The notes under the pieces were generated by a model, which was not told the DNA's origin, ran no database searches, and saw nothing but the letters and a program-made list of their open reading frames with translations. Below are positions 25,162 to 34,368 of a DNA stretch of 64,000 nucleotides, in pieces (positions within the stretch are counted from its first letter, which is position 1; each line of letters opens with the position of its first letter). The stretch is from the NCBI GenBank assembly GCA_026414565.1, contig JAOAIT010000009.1, positions 62,001 to 126,000 on the forward strand, written 5' to 3'. Source of the stretch: Verrucomicrobiia bacterium (GTDB lineage: Bacteria > Verrucomicrobiota > Verrucomicrobiia > Limisphaerales > Fontisphaeraceae). The translations under genes and the position numbers were made by a program.

Positions 25162-25746
25162 ATGATGAAGATTTGCCCGTTGCGGTTCAACACCAATTTG
25201 TGGCTGAGCCTCGTCCTCGGGCTGGCTGTCTGGGGGACCGGCTGCCGGACGGCCGAGCCGGAGGCCAAAACCGGCACTGCTCCCGCCCGCACGTCCAAGA
25301 GCCGGAAAGAGGCCAGCACGCTGCGTTTTCACTACGTCATCAACCCTGACGGCACGCCGCGGTGCATCCCCATCACGGTTTATCGAAACCACCCCATGAC
25401 GTTGTACATTGATCGTTCACCGTTTTTGTGGGAAGCCAACATCGTGAAGGCGGAAGTGGTCACCAACCTGGGCACGTATGCGTTGCGGGTGGAATTTGAT
25501 CGCTCCGGGGCGATCGCTCTCGAGTCGGTGACCACCGCGCAGCGAAGCCGGCATATTGCGATATACAGTGATTTTGGCGAATCGCGCTGGCTGGCAGCGC
25601 CCCTGATCACTCAGCCGGCCACCAACGGGGTGTTTGAATTTACGCCGGATGCCTCGTTGGAGGAAACTCAGCGCATTGCCCGCGGTCTGAACAACCTGGC
25701 CCGCAAGAAGGGGACCTGGTTGGACCGAAGCAAACCCATGCCATGA
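25162..25746 (+). CDS. Lipoprotein with a SecD P1-head-like domain
   Basis: A 194-residue protein. The signal peptide ends in a lipobox-like AVWGTGC, so Cys near residue 28 would be lipidated. Residues 100-185 read like the SecD periplasmic P1 head subdomain: LRVEFDRSGAIALESVTTAQRSRHIAIYSDFGESRWLAAPLI and later EETQRIARGLN. It has no SecD membrane part. It overlaps the M23 peptidase gene by four bases (ATGA). Confidence 0.6.
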   Translation: MMKICPLRFNTNLWLSLVLGLAVWGTGCRTAEPEAKTGTAPARTSKSRKEASTLRFHYVINPDGTPRCIPITVYRNHPMTLYIDRSPFLWEANIVKAEVVTNLGTYALRVEFDRSGAIALESVTTAQRSRHIAIYSDFGESRWLAAPLITQPATNGVFEFTPDASLEETQRIARGLNNLARKKGTWLDRSKPMP

Positions 25747-26768
25747 AATGGGCGTTGGTGAGGTGGGCAGTGGTGGCTGCCAGTGTGGCGGGGGCGGGCC
25801 TCGCAACGCACGGGGCGGAAATGTTTCATTTGCCCACGCCCAACCAGGCCATTTATCAGGTGGGCGACATGGAGCGCTATTATGTGCCCACCACGGGCCG
25901 CACGTGGGAGAGTGGCACGTTTGGTTGTGTGCGCTCGGAGGGGCGGCAATTCCATGAGGGCATTGACATTCGCCCGGTGCGGCGGGATCGCCGCGGGGAG
26001 GCGGCCGATCCCATCTATGCCACGGCGGATGGCACAGTGGCCTATGTGAATCCCCACGCGCATCTGTCCAACTACGGCAAATACCTCATTTTGCGGCACG
26101 TCCTTGAGGGGGTGGAGTTGTACAGCCTTTATGCGCACTTAAGCCAGATTGCGCCGGAGCTGACACCGGGGCGGCCGGTGCGTGGCGGCCAGGTGATCGG
26201 CATCATGGGCCGCACGGCCAATACGCGCGAGGGCATCAGCCGCGAGCGCGCTCACCTGCATTTTGAGCTGGCCTTGCTGTTGAATGATCAGTTCAACGAG
26301 TGGTTTCGTAAAAACCACCCAGGCGAGCGCAATGATCATGGCGTGTGGAACGGCCAAAATCTGGCGGGGCTGGACCCCACGCAGATTTTGGTGCGGCAGC
26401 GCCGGCCCGATTTCAGCTTGTTGCAGTTCGTGCGCGGGCAGACGGAGTTGTGCCGCATCTGGGTGCGGCAGCGGGATTTCTCCTTTGTGCGCCGTTATGC
26501 CGTCTTGATGCGCCGCAATCCACTGGCGGAAAAGGAGGGTGTTGCGGGCTATGAGCTGGCTTTCACCTACAATGGCCTGCCCTTTGAGCTGACCCCGCGG
26601 GCGCCTTCGGAGACACGGCATCTGGGCGAAACCGCCCTGCTGTCGGTCAATGCGGCGGAATTCCGTCGGCAGCCCTGCCGCAAACTGGTGGAGGAACGGG
26701 GGGGACAGTTTGCCCTTTCCGCCGCCGGGCAGAAGTACCTGCAACTGCTTTTATTTTCCGGTCGCTGA
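25743..26768 (+). CDS. M23 family metallopeptidase (LytM/peptidoglycan hydrolase)
   Basis: A 341-residue exported protein; the N-terminus MKWALVRWAVVAASVAGAGLATHGAE is a signal peptide. The M23 domain has the zinc ligands in HEGIDIRP (H-x3-D) and HLHFE (H-x-H), with the GxxVIGIMGRTANT segment between them. It should cut peptide cross-links in peptidoglycan. The C-terminal 130 residues are of unknown fold. Translation is likely coupled to the upstream lipoprotein. Confidence 0.85.
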   Translation: MKWALVRWAVVAASVAGAGLATHGAEMFHLPTPNQAIYQVGDMERYYVPTTGRTWESGTFGCVRSEGRQFHEGIDIRPVRRDRRGEAADPIYATADGTVAYVNPHAHLSNYGKYLILRHVLEGVELYSLYAHLSQIAPELTPGRPVRGGQVIGIMGRTANTREGISRERAHLHFELALLLNDQFNEWFRKNHPGERNDHGVWNGQNLAGLDPTQILVRQRRPDFSLLQFVRGQTELCRIWVRQRDFSFVRRYAVLMRRNPLAEKEGVAGYELAFTYNGLPFELTPRAPSETRHLGETALLSVNAAEFRRQPCRKLVEERGGQFALSAAGQKYLQLLLFSGR

Positions 26769-26778
26769 GGCGGGGGCC

Positions 26779-28239
26779 TCATTTGCGCCACCATCTCTGT
26801 AGTTTTTCACGCCAGCCTTTGGCCGATTGGCGCTCCACGGGGGAAGCCTCGGGGGGTGGCAGGTCCCGGGGAGGTTCTGAAGGAGAGAGGGCATAGAGGC
26901 CCGGCACAATCATCCCGGCAAACAGCCCTGCCTTGCGCAAAACCGGCAGCAGCGAGCTGCCCGGAGGCGCGGCCAGATACACCCAGCTTTGCGGTGTTAA
27001 CAAGGCCAGCAAGGCCTGGGCATCCTCGGGCTTAAATGCAGCATGGCGGCTTCCGGTGTCGGGCCACAGAAAACCGGGCAGGCATACCACCTCCAGGGGA
27101 GGGGCACCAGCGGGCAGGCAGGAGGCTCCGGTATCGGCCAGCCGTAGAAATTGCGGGAGCCGGGCAAAGACCTCCAAGCCTTCCGGTGCCCGGCGCAAAG
27201 CGCCCACCGCCACACCGCGCAAGATGCCTTGTTGCTGGCGCACTTTGGCCACGGCTTCGGCGCCGGCGTGATCCAGGTGGGCCAGAAGCAAAAGCTCGCG
27301 GTCCAGCAGTTCCAGGAGGTTGAACAGCCCGTAGAGTTTGGCTTCGCCAAAACCGGCCCCTTGCGTGAAATGCTCCATCCAGCGTTGGAGCGCTTCGGCC
27401 TGTTCGTGGCGGGTCATCTCGGGAAAGAGATGATCGGCCAGCACCTTGACGGTGGAATCGTAGCGGGCCAGTCCGCTGATAAGCTGGCGCAGCATGACGC
27501 AGGCCAGCTTGAGCTCATCGGCCTGGCGCTGGGGGGCGTAGGTGGTGAATTTGGCCAGGTAGGCCTCCTTGCTCAGCACCCGGACGCGCGTGGGCTCCAG
27601 CGCAAAAGCATCGGCGGTGCGCTGGACGGGCAGCAGAAAGGGCAGGTTGCCGAAAAACTCGTGGCGTCCCAGGTGGACGACGGGGCGGCCGTTTTTGGAG
27701 ATGAGCACCCGCCCGCTTTCCACCAGAAATGCCTCGTGGGCCTCCTCGCCCGCGGCAAAGAGGCGGGTGCCGGCAGGATAGTCGCGGGCAGGGGTGCCAG
27801 CAAAATCCTCTGACAGCAGGCCCACCTGAAACGGGGCAAAGCGTTCTTTGACCAGCGCCCGGGCCGGATTGGCGACTTCGTCCACGAGCCGGGCCAGCCG
27901 CCAGCGGTCCATGACGTTCATGGCCTGCAACACGCGGCGGGCCTTGTCAAGCAGGACAGTGTCAGGCGAGGCGATGGCATGCAGCAAGCCAAAATCCACG
28001 CTGGTTTTGTGGGCTTCGGGCGGCGGATGCCCGGCCAGGAGGGCATCCAGGTACTGCTCCAACAAAGCGGGTGGCAGGGGCGCAGGAGGGGCCGAAGCGA
28101 GGGCGGAAAGGTCTTTGTTGGCGGCGGCCATGGCCTGGTGTTGGTGCGGGTTGGACCGCAGGTGGAGCTTATCGGCGGAAGGATTTGAGGCGCAATCTTT
28201 TTTTCCAGACTTGACCTCTGGCGGGCGTTGGGTAGGCAT
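26779..28239 (-). CDS. Cyclic-nucleotide-binding-domain protein
   Basis: A 486-residue cytoplasmic protein. A cNMP-binding domain lies around residues 150-230: GTRLFAAGEEAHEAFLVESGRV, then FFGNLPFLLPVQRTADAFAL, with the phosphate-binding Arg-Thr-Ala kept. The N-terminal 35 residues are low complexity and may be non-coding; ATG 28131 is an alternative start. The C-terminal half is helical and unassigned, ending in a Pro-rich and Lys/Trp-rich tail. No DNA-binding helix-turn-helix is evident. Confidence 0.6.
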   Translation of the reverse strand: MPTQRPPEVKSGKKDCASNPSADKLHLRSNPHQHQAMAAANKDLSALASAPPAPLPPALLEQYLDALLAGHPPPEAHKTSVDFGLLHAIASPDTVLLDKARRVLQAMNVMDRWRLARLVDEVANPARALVKERFAPFQVGLLSEDFAGTPARDYPAGTRLFAAGEEAHEAFLVESGRVLISKNGRPVVHLGRHEFFGNLPFLLPVQRTADAFALEPTRVRVLSKEAYLAKFTTYAPQRQADELKLACVMLRQLISGLARYDSTVKVLADHLFPEMTRHEQAEALQRWMEHFTQGAGFGEAKLYGLFNLLELLDRELLLLAHLDHAGAEAVAKVRQQQGILRGVAVGALRRAPEGLEVFARLPQFLRLADTGASCLPAGAPPLEVVCLPGFLWPDTGSRHAAFKPEDAQALLALLTPQSWVYLAAPPGSSLLPVLRKAGLFAGMIVPGLYALSPSEPPRDLPPPEASPVERQSAKGWREKLQRWWRK

Positions 28240-28274
28240 AAGGCGGCTTTCAGGTGATTGAGGGATTGAAGGAC

Positions 28275-28535
28275 ATGAAAAAAAAGACGGAAACCAAGCC
28301 GGTGCGCCGGGTGTTGGTCATTCTGACCAACCGCTTCACCCCGCTCAAACCCGGAGTGTATGTGGAGGTGGAGTGCAATCCGAAAGGGGACATCCTTTCG
28401 GAGAAAACCTTGAAAAAGGAGCCGAAGGAGCCGGTGTATGATGAGGTCTGGATTAATGATGAGGGCAAGAAGAGCCTGAGCGATTGCACCAGCTTCAAGC
28501 GCGTGTACCGGCACAAATTCGAGCGCAAGGCGTGA
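28275..28535 (+). CDS. Hypothetical small basic protein
   Basis: An 86-residue Lys-rich protein, KPVRRVLVILTNRFTPLKPGVYVEVE near the start. No family is recognised. The ATG at 28275 is preferred over an in-frame GTG at 28254; GAGGG and GAAGGA precede it. It is divergent from the cyclic-nucleotide-binding protein. Confidence 0.5.
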   Translation: MKKKTETKPVRRVLVILTNRFTPLKPGVYVEVECNPKGDILSEKTLKKEPKEPVYDEVWINDEGKKSLSDCTSFKRVYRHKFERKA

Positions 28536-28622
28536 AGCGGGCGGGGGCTGCCCCGGGGCTCTTCGCTGATGCTCCGGCCCCTCCAGTCTTGCGCCGGGGC
28601 CGGCGTGGCGTATAAAGGGGGC

Positions 28623-30206
28623 ATGAACACGCCTCGCTGGTTGACGATCGGTCTGGTTTGTTTTTGGGGGGGAGTGCATGCCGGCTTTTCTGCCGCCGCT
28701 CAAATTCCTCCAGAGTGGGAACTGGCGCAGAAATACACCAACATCCACCGGTTTTCCACCCTGTTCACCGCGCAGGATGTCCGCCGTTATCTGTCCTCGG
28801 ACGAGGGCTTGCAACAGGCGATCCAGTGGTGCAAACAGACGGCCATTACCAAGGTCTATCTGGAGTCCTATCGGGATGGCTATACGGCTGAGCGGGAGGC
28901 GTTAATCAAGGCGCGGGACGCTTTTCAGCAGGCGGGTTTCCTCGTTTCCGGCTGCGTGACCCCCACCAAGATTGGCAAACTCATTCCCGGTTGGGGCAAC
29001 AACATCTCCTGTTATACCGATCTTCCCACCCAGCAGCGGGCGCGAGAGATCTATACTTACGCGGCCGCGCTGTTTGATGAGACGATGATTGATGATTTCT
29101 GGTTCACCGAGTGCACCTGTGCGGAGTGCGACACGGCGCGGCGCGCAAAGGTGGTGACGATTGGGGACCAGAAATTTCCGGTGGCAGGGGATACCTGGGC
29201 GGATTATCGCGGCGAGCTGATGCTGCAGCTTTCCCGCCTGTATGTGTTGCAGGCAGGCCGGCAGGTCAACCCGCGCGCCACGTTCATCCTCAAGTATCCG
29301 CAGTGGTATGACTACTTTCACGTGCGCGGCTACGATGTGGTGCGGCAGACGGCCGAATTTGATCGCATCTGGGTGGGCACCGAGACGCGGGATTATCAGG
29401 ACAAACGCTGGGGCGGCACCGTGCAATACGAGGCGTATTTCATCATGCGCTGGCTGGGCGGCCTCGGTGGCGCCAAGTGCGGGGGCGGTTGGTACGACTG
29501 GCTGGGCACGACGGAAAAAACCTATCTCGAGCAGGCGCGGCTGACCATCCTGGGCGGCGCGCGGGAGAGCCTCCTGTTTTGTTACGGCGGCTTGCAGGGC
29601 GGCACCGGCCCGAAGAACATCGAAGCCCTGCGCGGACACCTGCCGCGGCTGTTCAGCACGGCGGCGGACGTGGCCAAACGCCGGCCGGTGGGCATCGCGG
29701 CCTACAAGCCGCCGGGCAGCGATCCCGGCAAGGAGCGTTATGTGTATGATTTTGTGGGGATGCTTGGCCTGCCCCTGCTGCCATGTCACGAATTTCCCAC
29801 CCAGGCGGAGGCCGCGTTCTTTTCGGTGCATTGCTTGAAGGACGAACAGTTGGTGCCCAAGTTGCGGGCGTTTCTGGCGGCGGGCAAACCGGTGTTGATC
29901 ACTGATGGCCTCAAGGCCCGCCTGGAGGGGCAGGTGGACTGGAGCAAAGGGGAGGTGCAGGTGTTGGAAGTCAAAGGAGATCCCAAGCGGTTGTTGGAAC
30001 TGAGTCGGGAAGAGCTGGACAAATTGCGGCTGCCGCTTTTGCGTCCGCTCAAGGTGCGCTTCAGCGCTCCCGGCAAGGTGTCGCTCCATTTGTATGCGGA
30101 TGGCAGTTGGGTGATTTGCAATTTCAATGATGATTTTGTGGGGGTGGAACTGAATGGCGTGCGGCATCCGGTGGGCGAGCGCGGCTGGCTGCAACTGTGG
30201 AAGTGA
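28623..30206 (+). CDS. Secreted TIM-barrel-like glycoside hydrolase candidate
   Basis: A 527-residue protein with a signal peptide (WLTIGLVCFWGGVHAGFSAAA). The mature N-terminal part has the strand/helix order of a (beta/alpha)8 barrel, with acid-rich motifs IDDFWFTECTCAECDTARR and KVYLESYRDGYTAER. A later domain (GIAAYKPPGSDPGKERYVYDFVGML) resembles the class-I glutamine-amidotransferase-like fold often attached to such barrels. The cysteine-rich CTCAEC suggests a bound metal or disulfides. No substrate can be named. Confidence 0.45.
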   Translation: MNTPRWLTIGLVCFWGGVHAGFSAAAQIPPEWELAQKYTNIHRFSTLFTAQDVRRYLSSDEGLQQAIQWCKQTAITKVYLESYRDGYTAEREALIKARDAFQQAGFLVSGCVTPTKIGKLIPGWGNNISCYTDLPTQQRAREIYTYAAALFDETMIDDFWFTECTCAECDTARRAKVVTIGDQKFPVAGDTWADYRGELMLQLSRLYVLQAGRQVNPRATFILKYPQWYDYFHVRGYDVVRQTAEFDRIWVGTETRDYQDKRWGGTVQYEAYFIMRWLGGLGGAKCGGGWYDWLGTTEKTYLEQARLTILGGARESLLFCYGGLQGGTGPKNIEALRGHLPRLFSTAADVAKRRPVGIAAYKPPGSDPGKERYVYDFVGMLGLPLLPCHEFPTQAEAAFFSVHCLKDEQLVPKLRAFLAAGKPVLITDGLKARLEGQVDWSKGEVQVLEVKGDPKRLLELSREELDKLRLPLLRPLKVRFSAPGKVSLHLYADGSWVICNFNDDFVGVELNGVRHPVGERGWLQLWK

Positions 30207-30342
30207 GCAGTGGCGGGGCAACGCCCAAACCCCAACCCTAGGAAATTTCCCGGGTCAGGGGCGACGAGGGCAACCCGCCGTGGCGATGGGGCCACGGGCG
30301 GCATTTACTTTGGATTCGACAGGGGGCCGGAAGGTGATTAGC

Positions 30343-31344
30343 ATGGCGAGGCTTATGAAACACCTTCGCGCGCTTCTGATTCTGGCTTTGGTTTGGGGGG
30401 GTGGCGCGGGAGCCGCCCGTCTGTCGGCCGCCACGCCAGGGGGTTGGGACAAGGTGGATCCCGCCCGGCCCAAACAGGTTCTTTATTTTACCAAGTCCTC
30501 CGGCTTTGAGCACAGCGTGGTGAAGCGTCCGGCCCCTGATCAGCTCAGCCATTCGGAAAAAGTCCTCACCGAGCTGGGGGAGAAGCACCGTTTCAAGGTG
30601 ACCTGCACCAAGGACGGGCGCATTTTTACGCCGGAAAACCTGGCGCGTTTTGATGTCATCGTGTTCTACACCAGCGGCGATCTGCTGGAGGCGGGCACGG
30701 ACAAGCAGCCGCCGATGACGGTGGAGGGCAAGGAGGCGTTTCTGCGTGCCATTCGTGAGGGCAAGGGCTTTGTGGGCATCCATGCCGCCACCGACAACTG
30801 GCATCCCCAGCCGGACCCGCCGGATAAATCAACACGGTTTCAATCGGTGGGGGACCGCCTGGATCCCTACCTGCGCATGATCGGGGGTGAGTTCATCCGC
30901 CACGGCCCGCAGCAGGTGGCCCGCAACCGGGTGGTCAGCCCGCGTTTCCCCGGCTGCGAAGGCCTGGGCGAGGGATTCTCGTTGAATGAGGAATGGTACA
31001 CCTTCAAGGATTTTGCGCCGGATTTACACGTCATCCTGGTGCAGGAAACGCGGGGGATGAAGGGCATTGATTATCAGCGGCCGGATTTCCCGGCCACTTG
31101 GGCGCGCAAGGAGGGCCGCGGCCGCGTGTTTTATACTTCGCTGGGGCATCGTGAAGATGTCTGGACCAATCCGCTGTTCCAAAACCTCCTGCTGGGCGGA
31201 CTGGGCTGGGCGGCGGGTTTGGTGGAGGCCGAGATCGCTCCCAACCTGGAGCAGGTCACGCCCGGCCATCGGCAGCTTCAACCCAAGGACGATCCCAACG
31301 CCAAAAAGGCCGCTGCCCCTGCGCCGGCGGCCAACCCCAAATAA
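30343..31344 (+). CDS. Secreted ThuA-domain protein
   Basis: A 333-residue protein with signal peptide (MARLMKHLRALLILALVWGG and on). The ThuA fold (PF06283) is seen in QVLYFTKSSGFEHSV, DVIVFYTSGDLLEAG, GKGFVGIHAATDNWHP and GRVFYTSLGHREDVW. ThuA proteins are linked to sugar uptake and use. It follows the TIM-barrel-like gene on the same strand and may share its substrate (inference). GGAAGG precedes ATG 30343. Confidence 0.85.
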   Translation: MARLMKHLRALLILALVWGGGAGAARLSAATPGGWDKVDPARPKQVLYFTKSSGFEHSVVKRPAPDQLSHSEKVLTELGEKHRFKVTCTKDGRIFTPENLARFDVIVFYTSGDLLEAGTDKQPPMTVEGKEAFLRAIREGKGFVGIHAATDNWHPQPDPPDKSTRFQSVGDRLDPYLRMIGGEFIRHGPQQVARNRVVSPRFPGCEGLGEGFSLNEEWYTFKDFAPDLHVILVQETRGMKGIDYQRPDFPATWARKEGRGRVFYTSLGHREDVWTNPLFQNLLLGGLGWAAGLVEAEIAPNLEQVTPGHRQLQPKDDPNAKKAAAPAPAANPK

Positions 31345-31356
31345 ACCCTCCGCTCT

Positions 31357-31896
31357 ATGCCGCGCCGCCCGCCACCCCTGACGGACACGTTGTGCCTGCG
31401 GTGCGGCCTGTGTTGCAATGGGGTGCTGTTTGCAGATGTGGAATTGCGCCCCGGTGACGATCCCGCGGCGCTGACCGAGGCCGGCGTGCCATTGACCTGC
31501 AAACACGGCAAAATCAAATTTCCGCAACCGTGTCCGTGCCTGGAGCAGGGGCGTTGCCGCATTTATGAGCAGCGTCCCATGCGGTGCCGCGCCTTCGACT
31601 GCCGTTTGCTGCAGCGGGCGCAGGAGGGGAAAATCGCGCTGAACGAGGCGCGCTACCTCATCCGCATCACGCGGGAGCAGGCCGAGCGCGTGCGCCGGCT
31701 GGTGCGCGTGCTGGGCCAGCGCGACGAACAAATGCCTCTGAGCCGCCGTTACCAGGCCGTGATGCGCGAGCCGCTGGACCTGTCCCAGGGCGAACGCCAT
31801 CAACGCCGCCGCGGCGATTTGCTGCTGGCGGTGTATGAGCTTACCCGCCTGCTCGAGCAACATTTCCTCGGCACCCCGCCGGTGTCGGACAGATAA
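31357..31896 (+). CDS. YkgJ family cysteine-cluster protein
   Basis: A 179-residue protein with the N-terminal pattern LCLRCGLCCNGVLF, then TCKHGK, PCPCLEQGRCRIYEQRPMRCRAFDC, a family of putative zinc or iron-sulfur binding proteins with no fixed function. The basic tail is predicted to be helical. It follows the ThuA gene by 12 bases, so it probably shares the transcript. The 224 bases after it hold no supported gene; a minus-strand frame (about 31950-32090) has no homology I recognise. Confidence 0.75.
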   Translation: MPRRPPPLTDTLCLRCGLCCNGVLFADVELRPGDDPAALTEAGVPLTCKHGKIKFPQPCPCLEQGRCRIYEQRPMRCRAFDCRLLQRAQEGKIALNEARYLIRITREQAERVRRLVRVLGQRDEQMPLSRRYQAVMREPLDLSQGERHQRRRGDLLLAVYELTRLLEQHFLGTPPVSDR

Positions 31897-32120
31897 ACCA
31901 CGAGAGCTTGGGGAATCCCTGAAGGACCTGAAGCAGCACGATGACCCACGGACAAGAAGCCGAAACTTTTGGTTACCCAGTATGTGCCGAATCCTTCCTG
32001 CTGGAGGTTGTTGGGCACAGACTGAAACAGCTTGTGGGCTTGCACAGAAAGTGACGGGTTGAGGTAGAGCTGGCGACGATAACTGTTCACAAGAACAAAC
32101 GGCCATTAAGTTGTAAAGTC

Positions 32121-34124
32121 ATGCCGAACAACAGCCCAGCACATAACCTTTCCAGGGCATGGTACGGTGCATCCATCGCGGAATTCATGGCCGCTGGGAA
32201 TGACGTGGTTCTTGGTCAACTGACGCAGAACTGTGATTGCGATATTCCCCAGCCCCAGAAGAATGCCTGGCTTTGCCAAATTGATATACTTCGCAGCCAA
32301 ATCGAAGGACTGCGAGGGGCGGTCTTTTTCGAATTTAACATTCCGCGCATGGGGCGTCGTGCGGATGTTATCTTGCTTGTTGGCCCCGTGGTCTTTGTAC
32401 TGGAGTTCAAAGTAGGAGCGCAGAAGGCGGATTCTTCGGCAGTCAGTCAAGTATGGGACTATGCTCTCGACCTTAAAAATTTTCACAAGGCAAGCCATCC
32501 CCTTTGCATCGTTCCGGTTTTGATTATTACCGAGGCCAAACACACTCCCTCTCTTCGCTGGCTTGAGGATGCGGATGGAGTGGTCCGTCCGCTTATCACC
32601 AATGGCTTCCGACTGCGGGAAGTCATCAACTTCGCTCTGGAAAACAGGCATGGTACTGAAATTGACGGCCACGCATGGATGAACGCGCCCTACCGGCCCA
32701 CGCCTACGATTATTGAAGCGGCCCGCTGCTTGTATGCCCAACACTCTGTGGGAGCTATTGCCCACTTCGACGCGGAGGCACAAAACCTGGGCGTGACTTC
32801 CAAAAGGATTGAGGAGCTGGTGGATGAAGCGCAGAAGTACCGTAGAAAATATATTTGTTTTGTTACTGGTGTGCCCGGGGCAGGAAAGACATTGGTTGGG
32901 CTTAATGTGGCAACCCATAGACGTGATGGCGGAAATGCTGCCCATGCAGTGTACCTTTCAGGCAATGGACCGCTGGTGGCAGTTCTGCGGGAGGCCCTTA
33001 CGCGGGATGAACTTGAGCGCGTGAGATTGAGAGGTGAGAACGTTCGCAAGGGCAGGATTGGCGAAAGTGTCAAAGCTTTCATTCAAAACGTGCATCACTT
33101 CCGCGACGAAGGACTGGCGGATGATCGCCCGCCGCCCGAGCATGTGGTAATATTTGACGAGGCTCAAAGAGCGTGGAATTGGAAGCATACAGCCAATTTC
33201 ATGCGGAGGAAAAAGCGGATCAATTCCTTCCGGCAGTCTGAGCCGGAATTTCTCATTTCCTACATGGATCGTCACCAGGATTGGGCGTTCGTTGTCTGCT
33301 TGGTGGGTGGGGGGCAAGAGATTCATACGGGCGAGGCTGGCATTGCGGCATGGCTGGATGCTGTGCAGCAACATTTCCCTCACTGGCACATGTTCATTTC
33401 TTCGCGCCTGACAGATTCCGAATATGCCGCAGGCAGGGCCCTGGAGAAGGTGCGCACTCATAGGCATTATTATCTGGATGACAAATTGCACCTGGCTGTC
33501 TCCATGCGGTCTTTCCGAACCGAGCGCGTCTCCCATTTTGTCAAAGCTCTGCTTGATGGTGAAAGAGACCAAGCTAGAAAATTATATGAGGAATTTGCCA
33601 ATCGCTATCCAGTGGTCTTATCCCGGGATTTGGAAGCAGCGAAGGCGTGGATTCGCTCCCGGGCCCGCGGTTCAGAACGCTATGGCTTGATGGCCTCTTC
33701 CAAGGCCATGCGTTTGAAACCTTATGCCATAGACATTCGGGTGTCGGTTGATCCCGTGCATTATTTTCTGAACGGGCCGGAAGACATTCGCTCCAGTCTG
33801 TACCTTGAAGACGCCGCTACCGAGTTTCAGGTACAGGGACTGGAGCTGGACTGGGTTTGTGTCAACTGGGACGCCGATTTTCGCTTTGAGGAGGGCGCGT
33901 GGAAACATCACGACTTTCGGGGCAGCCGATGGACCCGGATTGTTAATCCGGATCATCAAGCTTACTTGAAGAATGCCTATCGCGTGCTTTTAACCCGCGC
34001 GCGTCAAGGAATGGTCATTTTCATCCCTCCTGGCAATGGGGCGGATGCAACACGTGTGCCCGCTTATTATGACGGTACATACAATTACTTGCGTGAGCTG
34101 GGCATTCCAGTGATTCCGGCATGA
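32121..34124 (+). CDS. PD-(D/E)XK nuclease fused to a DUF2075 helicase, putative defence protein
   Basis: A 667-residue protein. Residues 70-125 look like a PD-(D/E)XK nuclease core: Asp82 in RRADVILLVG, then Glu95-x-Lys97 in LEFKVG, then a Q-x3-Y helix. From residue 245 comes a superfamily 1 helicase of the DUF2075 / Schlafen-3-like type: Walker A GVPGAGKT (Lys256), Walker B FDEAQ (Asp346-Glu347), QGLELDWV, and motif VI YRVLLTRAR. Its base composition is visibly less GC-rich than its neighbours, and about 220-245 non-coding bases lie on each side, which suggests transfer. Similar proteins occur in defence islands. The nuclease call is by motif and is less certain than the helicase. Confidence 0.75.
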   Translation: MPNNSPAHNLSRAWYGASIAEFMAAGNDVVLGQLTQNCDCDIPQPQKNAWLCQIDILRSQIEGLRGAVFFEFNIPRMGRRADVILLVGPVVFVLEFKVGAQKADSSAVSQVWDYALDLKNFHKASHPLCIVPVLIITEAKHTPSLRWLEDADGVVRPLITNGFRLREVINFALENRHGTEIDGHAWMNAPYRPTPTIIEAARCLYAQHSVGAIAHFDAEAQNLGVTSKRIEELVDEAQKYRRKYICFVTGVPGAGKTLVGLNVATHRRDGGNAAHAVYLSGNGPLVAVLREALTRDELERVRLRGENVRKGRIGESVKAFIQNVHHFRDEGLADDRPPPEHVVIFDEAQRAWNWKHTANFMRRKKRINSFRQSEPEFLISYMDRHQDWAFVVCLVGGGQEIHTGEAGIAAWLDAVQQHFPHWHMFISSRLTDSEYAAGRALEKVRTHRHYYLDDKLHLAVSMRSFRTERVSHFVKALLDGERDQARKLYEEFANRYPVVLSRDLEAAKAWIRSRARGSERYGLMASSKAMRLKPYAIDIRVSVDPVHYFLNGPEDIRSSLYLEDAATEFQVQGLELDWVCVNWDADFRFEEGAWKHHDFRGSRWTRIVNPDHQAYLKNAYRVLLTRARQGMVIFIPPGNGADATRVPAYYDGTYNYLRELGIPVIPA

Positions 34125-34368
34125 CCTTTGTCATTCGATCGTTGGCCGATGCCCCATGGCAAGGAACCCTCGGTGTGGTGCACTTGTACGGCGCAAGCAT
34201 TGATTTTCATTCCCACACCAGGTGAGTAAGACAGAAACCGACTGCTTCAGGCCTGAAGTGAAAAGGTAAGCCAGCTTCCCAAAATTAAGGCCGGGCTTTT
34301 CATCGGCCACCGGTGTCGCCGGGAGCAGGGGGATGGCAAAGGAGGCTGGGCAGGCGTTGGGGCTTGGG

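Noticed and set aside
28902-30221. Minus-strand frame opposite the TIM-barrel-like gene (439 codons)
   Set aside because: Antisense shadow; no signal peptide or family motif.
31897-32120. Minus-strand open frame between ykgJ and the helicase gene
   Set aside because: It runs antisense into ykgJ, has no ribosome-binding sequence, and matches no family known to me; left as non-coding.
32121-34124. Multi-gene defence island around the helicase
   Set aside because: Neighbours on both sides are ordinary chromosomal genes (ykgJ-type, nadB); no restriction, toxin-antitoxin or CRISPR genes are next to it.
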